Positions 1 to 13,100 of a DNA stretch of 64,000 nt are shown in pieces (positions within the stretch are counted from its first letter, which is position 1; each line of letters starts with the position of its first letter). The DNA is taken from NCBI GenBank assembly GCA_029964075.1, contig CM057129.1, positions 23,489,430-23,553,429 of the forward strand, given 5' to 3'. A model generated the notes under the pieces. It was not told the origin of the DNA and did not search any database. It was given only the letters and a program-made list of their open reading frames with translations. The DNA comes from Patiria pectinifera. Lineage: Eukaryota; Echinodermata; Asteroidea; Valvatida; Asterinidae. Made by a program: the position numbers and the translations under genes.

Positions 1-495
1 TTGCATGCAGAACTGTGAGCCCTAGGTCAGCAGTAAGACAATACCTGTGGAAGGAGAGCTGAAGGAAACTAGCCTTCAGCAAAATGGGCTGAAAAAACGA
101 GTTGTCATTTCATGGTAACCAATGTAAGCAGTGGAACCAAACTGGACAACTCAGTGTTGTAGTCGAGCACATTTTCATGAGCACGAGTACTTTCCCTTAA
201 GTATAAGAACAATGATTTTTTTTCTCCACGAGTGCGAGTACATTTCCACGAGTATGAATACGAGTACTTTCCATGGGTTCAAGCACATTTTAATCAGTAG
301 ACATGTTTTCATTGGCTTTTTGTTGTCAAAGTAGGCATTTAATGAATGAAAAAGCCTCCCAAACCGTAAGAACTAGTTCTTTTCTTGAATGTACCTCTTA
401 AAAGAGGTATAAAATTTTAGTGGAAGAATATTTCCATGATTGCAAGTACATTGTAGTATACTTCTTGCGAGTATGAGTACAAGTACATTCTCATG
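1..495. repeat. Degenerate GAGTAC-type repeats
   Basis: From about 168 to 490 the heptamer CGAGTAC and close variants (CGAGTGC, TGAGTAC, CGAGTAT) recur many times, often after TTCCA. It looks like a decayed short tandem array. I see no gene here. Confidence 0.4.
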
Positions 496-731
496 GGCAA
501 TTCCACGGTTACTCACGTTGCGAAAATGTAACGTGAGTAACCAATTTTGTGCGTCTTGTTTATCATACATAACACATTTTTCTGGATGTCATCTTTGGTG
601 CTTAGGTAGGTCTAGGTCTACTCTATCTACCATGGGGATAACAGTTATTAAACCTTTTCAGTAAGGTAATTACAGCCCAAGGAAACTCAAAAGTACATCA
701 AAAATGTAACGCGAGTAACCGTGGAATTGCC
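496..731. mobile_element. Short inverted-repeat DNA element (236 bp)
   Basis: The left end GGCAATTCCACGGTTACTCA is matched in inverse orientation by the right end (GTAACGCGAGTAACCGTGGA to 725, continuing ATTGCC). A second internal copy of the inverted segment (AACGTGAGTAACC, about 531-543) makes a hairpin next to the left end. No transposase is present. Non-autonomous element; superfamily unknown. The 800 bases after it hold nothing I can name. Confidence 0.6.
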
Positions 732-1545
732 TATATGCATCCCAGTTTGAAAAAATCTACTTGGGTAGGAGTATGAGTACTACACCACTTAGTTGGAATA
801 CAACCAGCCTGGATGTTCTTAAACCTCCCTTTCATCTAGAGCGCAGCTATTTCATTTGTATTATAAACTGTGCCATTTTGTATTTGTTACTTCTGTACAG
901 AATATATATGATTAAAACAAAAGGAAGCACTCCTTCATGTTTGTTAGCTTTGGGTTTTATTTCAAACCTACAATGTACTCGTATTTACATACTTAATTAT
1001 GGGATGTGGTCACGTGAAGCAACACTTTTTTCAAAACAAAACAATGGTTTGGTTTTAGCTACAAGTATTAAACTGTCAACAAATGTTAATTTATACAAAG
1101 AACAAGATTAATTCATACTTTAGACTGGAGATTTAATTTCATCTCTGCCCCTGGGACCAGTCCCATGTGCATCACAAACGGCCTCAAATGGCGTTAACAA
1201 TTAACGTCTTACACCACCAGAGGGGACATTTAAATAAGGCAAAGTAAAGCAAGAATAGTTACTTGTTCAAGCTTTTTTATAAAGGGAGGAGTCGCCCCCC
1301 CCCCTTTTGTTTATCCAAGATGGTGGATTTGCCAAGATGGATTCTCCCTTTTTCTTGTCTCTTTTGCCGAGACATTTGGGTCTAAAGGAGCCGCCCCCAA
1401 TTCTAAACTTGCATTCATAAAAAAAGGGATGTGACGGGGGAAAAAAGAAGTGGGCGGGGACGAGAAATTGGTTTATTGTTTTACTTGGCTACGAGTCAAT
1501 ATAAATGTACTGCTGTTTCATGAGTTGGACAAATTAAATACCTGT

Positions 1546-2205
1546 AGTAATAATAATAATAATGTGTATTTATAAAGCACAGTTATCCACCAGCATTGGT
1601 GCTCAAGGCGCTGCCTCACTATTAGGCCAAAAAAAAAATAAGTCGGTCTCTGGTCAGCGCGCGCGTCGATTTTAATCATGCGCGTCAATCTTTTTTTTTT
1701 CCAAAATGTTCCGCGGTAGCTCCAACAGCGCCCTCTATTGCTGCACCTCCTCAATTTTTTCTACCAAAGAGCACCAAGGAATGGGAAATTGCACCAAGGC
1801 AAATGATCGAGAGCACCAAGGCAAATTATGGAGGACACCAATGTACATGAGGACACCAAAAAAGCAAAATAGTACCCCACCTTGTCTGTACAATCCAAGC
1901 TTGAAGAAAAAAAAAAGCCCCCCCCCCAAAAAAAGCCGCATCGCCGCGTCAATTCCGGAACTTTGGTCTGACCAGAGACCGACTATTTTTTTTTTTTTGG
2001 CCTTACCCTGCTCATTTGGGCCAATGAAACATTCCAAAAACTGTATCAGTTCTCTGGGGCAGCCATTTCAGCACAAAGCAACTAAATTCAATCACAACCT
2101 GTGGATTTTGCAAACTTTCAAAAGCAATGGGTATGGCCAGAGGAAGAAGTCAATTGTGCGACTTGGTAGCTTTATAAAACTATCTGCAGTGTTTATCCAT
2201 TTTTA
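1546..2205 (-). mobile_element. SINE/LINE-tail repeat interrupted by another element
   Basis: It starts at 1546 with a (TAA)n tail followed by TGTGTATTTATAAAGCAC and GGTGCTCAAGGCGCTGCC. The same class of TATAAAGCGC sequence opens the SINE at 30708. The sequence resumes after the insertion at 1625-2002 with CCCTGCTCATTTGGGCC. The downstream end is not defined; 2205 is a soft limit. Confidence 0.45.
1625..2002. mobile_element. PIF/Harbinger-like MITE (378 bp)
   Basis: The terminal inverted repeats are about 33 bp. The left end is GGCCAAAAAAAAAATAAGTC then GGTCTCTGGTCAG, and the right end is its near-exact inverse ending TTTTTTGGCC. A TTA trinucleotide sits on both sides (1622-1624 and 2003-2005). 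A 3-bp TWA duplication with GG...CC ends is typical of PIF/Harbinger elements. There is no transposase. Confidence 0.7.
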
Positions 2206-3234
2206 ATGTCAAACATGGAAAGTGGAAGAGGACATCAAAGGAAAGGTTGCATGTGCACAAACAAAATAATAAGCCTCTGTACTGATGATGTCACCCTTTG
2301 TTTACATGTGCACTTTCCTGTGGAGCCAGTGGGGGCCCACGGTCCACTGAGCACCGTAGGAAAGCACACACGTAAACAAAGTGCGACGTTATATTTAAAG
2401 GTAACTGAAGCATTATGACTTTCAACAACGTTGCTTGCAAACGTTCAATATAAAGTTGCGATTAACTTAATTTCACAATTTTGTTCAACAATCTGTAACA
2501 GTGAAATCAAATCCACAAGGAGACATATGCTAAAGATGACCAACAGATACTGACTTCTACCGATTGAGTGCATACTTGCACATTTTTGCCACCCTACAAA
2601 ACATGTAACATTTGTACACACCGACAACTGCGTTTTGCACAATGCGCAAAAAAGCAACTGGTATATGTACGTCAATGATATGTTGGGGCATCGTTAAAAA
2701 GTTATTTCAACAGGGTAGTAGAAAAATATCTTTGGGCAAAGATCGTTTGTGAAAGCGGTTTAAGTATAACATGGGTCTATGATGCCATTGTATCAAAACA
2801 AAGGGGGATATTTCTACTGCAGTTATTCAGTTTGTTTGGATATACAATTTAAAAAATCTACAATCTGTACAAATATGCGGGGGATTGAAAAAGGCCATGA
2901 TTTCCCCATTTCCACTGCGACAGACAGCACACAATTAATTTCATTTGGAAATATTCTGGAGATGGGTATTCGTAACGATCCTTTAAAAAAAAGAGCACAC
3001 CATACCTACACCATATTAGATAATTCTGCCACGGCAGTGTAGAGTACTACAGCTAATTAATCCATTACGCAATCTTTTTGTCAAGTCTGGGTCAAAGTCC
3101 ATGGCCAAAATTTAATTTTAAAAAACCTGAGTGATTTTTCAAAAATACAGATGGATGTTATTTTATAAGGTTTGCCATGACGTCGCCCTGTAAATGTTTG
3201 CCATAATTGCACCGATGTGTATGAAATATGTCCC
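2206..3234. other. Unannotated stretch downstream of MORF4L1
   Basis: AT-rich sequence with no convincing exon on either strand; the short open frames here lack protein-like composition. Confidence 0.5.
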
Positions 3235-3382
3235 TAACCCATTAGCACATGTGCTACACTGTATTACATTGTGTTTATTCACTTGCTGAATTTATAAACT
3301 TTACGAGTGCTAGGATGCTTTTAGGCATTACAGGAAGAAGTAGGCAGGGCTGTTTTGAGGAGATACAGTGACTAGTGGGTTA
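3235..3382. mobile_element. Small inverted-repeat element (148 bp)
   Basis: TAACCCATTAG at the left is matched by CTAGTGGGTTA at the right (one mismatch). It abuts the next element, which shares the final TTA. It contains TTTATT at 3274-3279, the nearest minus-strand AATAAA downstream of the MORF4L1 stop, a weak polyadenylation candidate. Confidence 0.4.
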
Positions 3383-3931
3383 AAGCTATAGTCCATCATT
3401 TGCAGCCATCCAAAAAGTAACTGGCGTAATTATTGTTGAAAAACATACTTGGTTGAAAGATAGTAAGGAGACTAAACTCCCTGTGAAATTATTCTTTCTG
3501 GCAAGCTGTCATTTTGAAGTAATCAACGAAAGAAGGCCTTTCCAACGGTGCTTCTTAAGACGCACCACAGGAAATTTAAATTAGTAGTTCGTTTTGTTAT
3601 TCGGCGAAGCGCGCGCAAGCATTGCACGACACACATGCCCGCGCGGTTGCTATAATTCGTCGGATCAGTGCGTGACATCGTGTAGCTGCAATCGGCTCAG
3701 TGAGAACGTGTCTCGGACGCTGAATTCAGGCCCAATTCGAAACATGATTCAGCAACTTTTGATTTGAAATTGAGATCCTAGAATGCTGTTTTTCTCGGAA
3801 TATACAGCTGAAGCTGAGCTGAAACTTCATCAGGTTAGTTGTTCAGTACCCTTCTTTAGATTTTGAGCACTTTTGTTGCTTCAAACGAACAAAATGCACA
3901 GATTACAAATGATGGACTATATCTTTAAAGC
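3381..3931. mobile_element. DNA element with TTAAAG...TATAGTCCATCATTTG ends
   Basis: The left end TAAAGCTATAGTCCATCATT is inverted at the right end (AATGATGGACTATATCTTTA), giving about 25 bp of terminal inverted repeat around 550 bp. The interior is CpG-rich (3600-3740). It is non-autonomous. It probably lies in or just beyond the MORF4L1 3' UTR, since it ends about 48 bp from the stop codon. Confidence 0.6.
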
Positions 3932-3978
3932 TCCAGCAAAAGCATGTACAGCTACACCGTTGCGGCCATCAAGAGGCT

Positions 3979-4148
3979 TCAGAGAGCTTTGCGGTGGTAC
4001 TCCGGTGGCGCCGTCTCGTAATCCCCGGCACTGAAGAGGCTGGAGGAGTTCTTGTGCAGGTATTTCATGAAGTCTTGCAGGTGGGTCAGCAGGAGCTGGA
4101 CACTCTTCTCATCCAGAGGGGTGTAGGCCAACAGGCTGCCCAGCTTCA
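3979..4148 (-). CDS. MORF4L1: MORF4L1 exon 11 (stop)
   Basis: Encodes the C-terminus with [20 protein letters not shown] and ends [10 protein letters not shown] before TGA at 3981-3979, as in vertebrate MRG15. Confidence 0.97.
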
Positions 4149-7100
4149 CTGCAATGGAGACAAACAATTGTGGCTTTAAACAATGGTGTAGGTGTTCCAT
4201 GTACATGAATAGTAATAACATTTCAGATGACATTGTTGATTTAATGGCACTTCCCTCATAGTCAGTGATGGCCAAGTTTGGGCAAGGACCATTAGTCGAC
4301 TAGTGGTTGATTTGTGACGTACCTTACGCCTGCGCATTGATAGCAACGTGCGAACGTCTCTAGTCAAACGCTGGTCAAAATGTCATCGCAAAACTTCTGG
4401 ATCCTGGCTCCCTGCTAGCGTTATGAATGCGCGCGGCTATTGGTTACCAGCGATGTAACCAGCCCCAGTACGTTGGTTCCAAATAGTCGACTAGCGTAGT
4501 TAACCACCATCAACTAGACAGAGTTCGGGCAAGCGTTAGTCTTACTATGGTTAACCATTGGTCAACTATAGTCCTTGCGCGAACTTGGCCGATGCTTCAG
4601 TGGTAAATGACGATATTTGGGCACACTTCTAATATAAGACCAAATCCCACCCCATCTACTTTCAGAATTCAGAATATAAAAGAGGGCATAGCCTGTCTCA
4701 CACTCCAACTGGTGCATAAGCCAAACCCACCTTACCCTCTCCCGTGCCGAATCTGAACTTGCCAAACTCAGATACATAGATGCCAATCTCAGATCTTGAC
4801 TAAGCTTGCCTAAGTCCTGACTCACCGAGTCCAAATTTGAAATGCAGACCAATAAGATTTTAAGTCTTTTTTTTGCAAAGACATTATCTAGGACTTTGGA
4901 CTGACTGCAGTAATTTGGAGGAAGTCGTACATTTTGAGGTGTTTCATATAGTATCTTTAGGATCCATGATGTCTTATTTTAGGGGGGGGGGGGCTTTGCA
5001 AAGAATGAGCAGGAAACATCTTTACCAAAAAGTCTGAGGAGATGGTGAGCCCCATAGATTTTACTTAACGGTTCATCTGGTCGACTGGATAGAATCTGCA
5101 AAAAAAAAATTAAACAAAATAGATTAGTGGTATTGTTTCCAAGCAAGACATAGACACATCGTTCAATAGCGCAATACGTATGCCGGTATGGGCCATACCT
5201 GCCCGCATACCTTCGCTGTTGAACGTTCGGGATGCGCGATACGGACGGCACGCCAAGCATCCCTACCGTGCATGTGCGCAAAGGATGCATACCAAAATGG
5301 CGGACGGCGAGTGAGTGAATGGGCGACTTTGCCTCCAAGACTTTTGTCTTTTTTTCTTCTGTACATTGGGTTTTAACATACTGCAGCAATAGGTACATCG
5401 GAATCGTCAAAAATCTTGGACTAGGGACGAAAGCGGCGCCTTTCTTCTTGTGTGTTCGTTCAGCACAAACTGATTTGCATATTGTAGCCTTGCCGGGTGA
5501 GGGCGCTGTTCACGCTTCATACAGTACGTTTGTTTGTTTGTTTGTTTGTTTGTTTGTTTGTTTATTTTAATTTCCATTCATGTAACATCAAGAAAGAATA
5601 AACAAAATGATACAATAGCAAAATTAATTATACAAATGCTACATCTGAAGCAAAATAATTATATGAATGGGGGCGACATCCGAGAGAAGGACAAAACGTG
5701 TGAGTGCATAGCGCGAGGCTACTGTTTATGTTAGTGGCTGACCATCGATCATCGGACCACTAACGTCGAACGCCTTGACCAAGGCTAGAATATTGAAGGA
5801 TCTGGAATGGTTAGGGTTTAATATACTTTACCTCCACAAATCATGCAATTTAATAACCAGGTAATTCAAAAAATACTAAAAACAACTTTCAGGAGGGGTG
5901 CGTTTTGCTTTCTCACCTCGGCGTACTGTGGTCTCTCATACTTATACAGTAGTTGCGTGCCCAGCATGACGTTGAAGTACTCTCTCAGGCCTTGCGTTAC
6001 TTCCAATATGGCACTCTCTCTAAAGAAAAAAAAAGAATAAAACAACATAAATTTCAGTCAATTCACAAATAACAGGAGATGAATGATATAAGATTTGAGG
6101 CTTTGCATGGTGGAGTATCGGTATCGTTTCAGTTTGCGGTAACGCCATGTGGTAATAACTACTGCTTAGAAGATATTTAGTTCTGAAAAGAACTTGTCCT
6201 GCTTATTATCCACTTTTGCTAAGTAGTTTTTGTTCTGATAAGAACAATTCTGCTTTAAGTTTTAAAAAAGAATAAAACTACTTAAATTTCAGTCAATTCA
6301 CAAATAACAGGAGATGAATAATATAAGATTTAAGTTCTAAAAGAACTCGTCTTGACTGAAATTTAAATTGAGACCAAAGACAAGTTCTTTTAGAACTTAA
6401 CGCAGGACAGTTCTTATCAGAACAAAAACTACTTAGCGAAAGTTGATAATAAGCAGGACAAGTTCTTTTCAGAACTAAATATCTTCTAAGCAGTAGTTAT
6501 TACCACATGGTGTTACTGCAAACCGAAACGATAGAGATAAATGATGTAACACTTTTAACATACCTTGTGAGTTGACTTGGGATCAGAGGACTAACTTATT
6601 CAATTGTGGCGTAATTGTGATCTCTTGTCAGTTATCACAATAATCTCACACACCACTACAAAACTGGTACAGATACTACCTTAACCATAACCTTCCCAAA
6701 TCTATCAAAATCCACCCCCCCCCCCCATTTGTGGAGATTTTGGCAGACAAGCCATGAGTACAGAGTCCATCAAAATCCACCTGTAGCAATGGTGGATTTG
6801 GTCCTGAAGCATTATGCGAAGCAGAGTCAGTGATGGATTTCTGCAGACTTGGTACTGTTCTTAGTAAAACTCAGTAGGGAGTTACGGTTTGAGATGTCCA
6901 TTTATTTTTCCGCATTTCAGAGCAAAACTCAAAGCAATGTGTAAGAGCCTTTCCATACACATTCTTACATTTATCTTAGGGCTTTTTGTTATCGCCAACT
7001 TCAAAGATGTGAAACAATCTGAACACCCTAGACATTTCTGTTAAAACCTTCCCCATTCCTCCAAAATCCAGAACTGTGAAGGAAGCCAATCACAAGTTCT

Positions 7101-10100
7101 GGAAAACCCTTTAAGAAAACTTCCTTGTTAACTTTAAATTGTTTAGAAGGCTAAGAGACGATGATGGTCATGATCCTGTAACTTGCTATGCTGGGAAATC
7201 TAAAAAAAGTTTTTTAGATAAAAGAATCTCACAAAGAACATCTTGAGTTGAACGGCAAGCCGCTGGATCAAAGAGTTTGTTTTAAAGGCCAAAGAATCTA
7301 TAATAACGCATTCTAAGAAATTGTGGTCAACCAAATTTTATAGGACATCCCAAGGATCATGAAGTTGACAATGAATGACAATGGGCCGTTATGGTTGAAA
7401 GGTGTATCTAAAGTATTTTTTAACACACCCCCCCCCCCCCCCCAAAAAATGGAGATTGTGAACATCTGCGCTTACTTGGCTGGTGTGATGTCCTTCTTTG
7501 ATTTCTTATGTTTGACGTAATCATCCAGGACGGAGTCCACTGTGTTCTTGGCTGGTAAATGAAGTAACTAGAGGCAAAAAAAACACCCAAATTATGGATT
7601 TTAGCGCAGTTAGAATGCGTGTGTCTTCCAACTAAAGAGTTCAGAGGTCAATGCCCAGCCCCTTTGACATTTTGCAACCTTCCCCAAAAAGAGTGTCAAA
7701 TTGTTTAGCATCATTATGACAAAAAGTTGAAGCATTTTTATAAAATGCAATCCATGAAAATCTAGGCTGGGGAATCAGGAACAATAGCAATACAAACGGT
7801 CGTTCCATAAACTTGGGGTCCATTTATTCTTGTGTCCATGTTATATCCGACATCTACAATTAAATAATTCTGATGCATTCCTTTAACCCTAACCGCCCTG
7901 AATCCTCCAAAATCCTTCTCGCAAATTGGAGGAATTTGCAGGAAGTCTCTCTTCGCTGTCATCAAGAGAGGAACTTAATAAACACATTTGTGACTACAAC
8001 CTTTCTGTTACCTGCATCCAAGAGCACCGTCAAGTGCATCGACCTGAAGACCCTGATATCCGAATCTCTAGTTTAGGATCATCAACCATCTTCACCTCTT
8101 CTGCAACTCGGAATCGTCAAGGTGCAGCCGTTGGTGGAGTAGCAATAACTGTCCAAACATCACTGCTCCCGCTGCTGACTTCTATCTCTAAGATCAACGA
8201 CAGAATTATGCTCGCCATCTTCAAAGGCAATCCCAAGACATACGTTGTCTCCTGTTACTCTCCCACTAACACCAGTGATGAGGCGTCTATTACTGGGTTC
8301 TACAAATGTCTCAATGACACCATTGCCTCCATTCCCCCACATGCCCTCCTTGTCATCGGAGGGGACTTCAACGCTCATGTTGCAAGGCAGTTCTCCTACC
8401 ACTCTACCACCAACCGTAATGGTCAGCTCCTCAGTGACTTTGTCAATCAAAACAACCTTCTGATTACCAACACACTATTTCAGAAGTCCTCCAAAAAGCT
8501 CTGGACTCACCGTTCACCTAACAAGTACCTGTCACAGATTGACTTCATCCTGTGCCGTAAACGTTGGAGAAACAGCATCCTAGATTCTCAAGCGTATTCA
8601 ACATCTGACCCAATTGGCTCCGACCATCGTATAGTCTGTGCTAAGATAAGGCTCAGTCTTCGTTCCACAAAACCTACTGCCCGTCCTAGACTGAACTGGT
8701 CTGCAATGGCTTCAGATAAAGAACTTGCATCTTCTATTGAGGACCGTATCACCCATGAGTGGTCCTCACTGTGCCCTGATGACCAATCTTATGGCTCCCT
8801 CGTCAAAGTGTGTGAGAGTGTTGGGAAGTCTCTCCTTCCATCACAAACCAATCGACCACCTAGCATTGCATCATCGACACCAGTCAATGTAGCTCGAACA
8901 AAGGTACTCACCTCCTTACCAACCAATCTTCCTGCTGCTCAATCCAACCTCAGTAGTGTGTATGACGAGCAAGAAGACCTCAGAGTCAACAACATCCTCA
9001 GTGCTTTTGACGAGTGGGAATCGACCAACTCCATCCAAAATGCCTGGAAACTGGTAAAACAGCTCTCTGGTAAACGTCCAAACACCGTTTTTATTCAAGG
9101 TGATGATCGACTTGCCTCTTGGAAATCCCATTTTGAGAAGCTTCTCAACTCTGATAATGCCTCCAATGACCCAGTCTCCATTGATCCCGTCTTTGATCCA
9201 AACCCTAACATCCCAACTGGCAAATTCTCCCAAGCCGAGGTCAACATAGCCATTAAACAAATGAAGCTTGGCAAGGCTCCTGGTTTGGACAACATACCTA
9301 TTGAAGTTTGGAGGCTTCCTAAACTCAAGAAATATCTCACAAGGTTCTGCAATGCAACCCTTGAAGGTAACCGCCCTCCAGAATGGGGCTTGTCCGGCAT
9401 CGTCCCAGTTCCAAAGAAAGGGGACCTCACCATCCCAGACAACTACCGGGGAATCAGCCTCTCTCAAACTGCTGCCAAGGTTTACAATCGACTACTTCTG
9501 AATCGCATTCGTCCGGAAGTTGAGAAGATACTCCGTCCCAATCAAAGTGGTTTTCGGCCTCTACGTTCAACCTCATCTCAAATCCTTGCCCTCAGGTGCC
9601 TTATTGAGGAAATTCGTAATCACCAGAAGGAAGCTGCCATCATTTTCATCGATTTCCGTAAAGCATTTGACTCTGTTGACAGACCAACAATGTTTAAGAT
9701 CCTGCATGCTTACGGTATCCCGGAGGAGACCATTAATGCCATCAAAATTATGTATGAGGATACAAGTGCTGTTGTTCTCACTCCCGAAGGTGAATCAGAT
9801 TCGTTCTCCGTCAACACTGGAGTTCTTCAAGGTGATCCTCTCGCCCCCTACCTATTCATCATAGTTCTGGATTATGCCCTGCGGACGGCATTAAATGTAA
9901 CCGATGGTCTCACCCTCTCACGCCGTAGGAGTAGTAGACACCCTGCCCAATACCTATCCGACCTAGATTATGCAGATGACATTAGTCTGCTTGCTGACAC
10001 CCTCCTTGATGCTGAATCTCTCCTCCATAAAGTAGAAGCTTGCTGCAAGTCCGTTGGTCTCTCCCTCAACGCAAAGAAGACTAAATACATGGTCATCAAC

Positions 10101-13100
10101 CCATCTACCTCTGATGATGTCACTGCACTAGATGGCAGTAAGCTCGATAAAGTTGATGACTTCAAGTATCTGGGCTCCTACACCAACACGGCTCATGACA
10201 TCGAGTGTAGAAAAGCTCAAGCTTGGTCTGCTCTGTTCGCACTGACCAAAGTATGGAGATCCTCGATCTCCAAGACCACCAAACTTAAGATCTTCAAGAC
10301 CTCAGTAGAATCCATCCTCCTCTACGGTTGCGAGTCCTGGACCCTGACCAAACAGATCTCTGCATCCATTGATGGCACCTATACACGGATGTTGCGGGCT
10401 GTTCAGAACGTTTCATGGCAACAACATCTCCCTAACTCTGTTCTGTATGGTGCCCTTCCCCCTATCTCCACCACCATCAGACAGCGTCGCCTTCGGCTAG
10501 CCGGTCACGTTTATCGACATAATGAGCCAGCTAGTCAAGTTCTCCTCTGGAACCCTGAAGCCCCTCGACGAAAAGGTCGTCCCAACATGACCCTGAAAAC
10601 ATCCATCGAGCTAGAAACTGGTCTGAGTGGTCCATCTCTTTCCAACACTATGCTCGACAGGGACAGTTGGGCCCAGCTCATCAAGTCATCATGAAAATGA
10701 ATGAATGAAGAAGAAGAAGAAGAGTTTACATGGCAAAAGTGCGTTGCTGATTTCAGAGTATGCACTGTGTCAAGGTCTTGGGCTGGACCTTGCATTGTTT
10801 ATGCTCAGCTGTGCATAAATTTAGTCCTTGATTATACTCGACATCCTCCGCACTGCTCCAGGATGTCACTGCCTCTGCCTCAACCTAATGACAGTCATAG
10901 CAGGAGGATTTTGCAGGATTCAGGCAGTGGTCACCCCTCCATGGACCATATTCAAGAGATAACGGAGGAATTTGCAGGATTGAGGCTATATGCTATTTTT
11001 CCATGATGCCAATTGGAGGATTTTGCAGGATTGAGGCTACATCCTAGCAAAAAGGCCTAGGGAGTTAGGGTTAATACAGTTGTCCTCCAAGAGTGATTCT
11101 GAATAGCAAACTACCTACCCAACAAATAAAGATCATTTGAAGTCATTCTCAATGATACTTGAATGGTAAATTACAACAAAGTACCAATGTCACACTTTGG
11201 ACCCTAAAGTTATAGAATGACCCAAATATGAAGGAAAAAAGTCAATACAGATTTTATGACAAACCCAGTCAGCCGGAAAAAAAACAATATAGTTGTGTTC
11301 CCTCAAGTGGTGCACTTCGAAGCTTACCCAACTTTCCTTGTGTAGTGTTGCCAAACCTCTTTGTTGACAAACCTCAAATTCATGCAGTAAAATACTGATA
11401 CTTTGACCTTATTAATGCTCACTATTTAACCTCTGTGAACAATTTCGGTTTCATAAAATTTAATCCGAAATTCAAAAACGGTGGCGTCCGGAAATTGGGC
11501 ACAAATTGGCGGAGTGTTCCCTAACGTGGCGCACTTGAATAAATCTCGGAAAATTCCAAATTAACATTTAAGAATTTCTGTAAACTTGATAAATTCTGAT
11601 AAATAATTATTATCTCTACTTACATACCCAGCCAGATGTTTGTCAGAAAATTATTTTCTTATTTTTTGGGGCATTTTCAAAGGGTTCACTTTGCACTTGA
11701 AAATAAAATCAGAAAATCACGCCAAAATTAATTTTTCTTCTAACTTTGTTGCAGGTATATAAACTCGCGATTTATGAACAGGAGTGTTTAGAACTTGATG
11801 AAATTTCACTTTCTGTGAAATTTCAGTTAAAACCTTTGCTCTAGGTAGGCGCTACAGGCGAAAAATCAAAGTGTGCCATGTTGGGGGATGTGCCACGTTA
11901 GGGTACATCAACAATATGCTGGTCTTTCGGGTCAATCCAACCAAAACAAAATCTGACGAGTTTCCTCCCCAAATACGAAATATAATAAGAAGAGACAATT
12001 CTCTTACCATTTTCTGTCTTGTGATGAGATCCCAGTCATCCACTAAGATTGGCTTGAGCTCATCGTGTATCTTGACCTTGATCTCAACCTTGTTCACAAA
12101 CGAATCCTCCTGAAATCAATTTATGTTTTTTGGCAAGTTTTTTTTCTACTTCATGTCACTGTGTTTATGGAGCAAAACATCAAGAGTTACAATTTCTTGA
12201 CAAAATGAAAGTTAGATATAAAACTGTTTTAACAACAAATACCAGAGTGCATTAGATGAATTTTTCATACCTCCCACAAGTTTGACCTAAAAAAACAATC
12301 CGCGACTGAAAAATGATATATTTTACTGACCCACAAATCAATTACTCAATCATTTAATGAAACAATCTTCAGTCAATGAATCAATAAATCTCCAATAAAC
12401 TGACACGGTTGCTTGAACCGTTCTCTGATCAACAAACCACCTGCTCAATCCATTCACCAATCTTCAATCAATGAAACAGACGATCAATTGATCGCCTCCA
12501 ATCAACTGATCAATGAACTGATGAACTGATAACTGACTTACATTCTCCACTGTAGCATCCGCCCGCGCTCTCTTTTTCCTGGGGGGTTCTGGGGTCGGTG
12601 TGCTGCTAGCCGACTCGACAGAAGGTACTGCTAGAGACAAAATGCACAACGTACGTGTATGACAACTGGCCAGCAAAACATTGCGTTTTTGAAAAATGTT
12701 GTGTGTTTGAACTTCAAATTCAATTCAATTATTCCTCACTGGTTTTCACATGCCATTATCCCCTGCTTAAGAATCATTGCATAATCGATAAGTGCCCGTC
12801 ATTGACAGGAATGTTTACCTTAAAGGGGCACAAGGTCCTGACATCCTCGAAAATTTCATGTTTTGGCTTGTTTACTAGGCCTATTGCAAACATCTGGTTG
12901 AAAGGAAACCAACCTAATGTCTTACCGTTCCCGAGAAAAGACGAAAAAAAACCCGCTTGTTTACATCGGACACGACAGAGCACGAATACGTTTTTTGTGT
13001 CATTCTCAGTGTACGATATACACGTTGTGTGTCTCGGGAACAGCGGTGACCAATCACCAATGCAAAAATAGGGGTTTCTTCAACGTCCGCAAAAGACGAA

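Larger units (their letters stand above)
7887..11070 (+). mobile_element. TTAA-flanked MITE split by a retrotransposon
   Basis: The outer element begins CCCTAACCGCCC after TTAA (7883-7886) and ends GGGAGTTAGGG before TTAA (11071-11074), so the ends are inverted repeats with TTAA duplications, as in piggyBac-type elements. Left part 7887-7941 and right part about 10725-11070 together align with the uninterrupted inverse-oriented relative at 17348-17702. Shared motifs, in order, are GGAGGATTTTGCAGGATTG, TGTCAAGGTC, CCTCCGCACTGCTCCA, CTCTGCCTCAAC and GGTCACCCCTCCA. Removing 7942 to about 10724 restores the element almost to the base. Confidence 0.75.
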
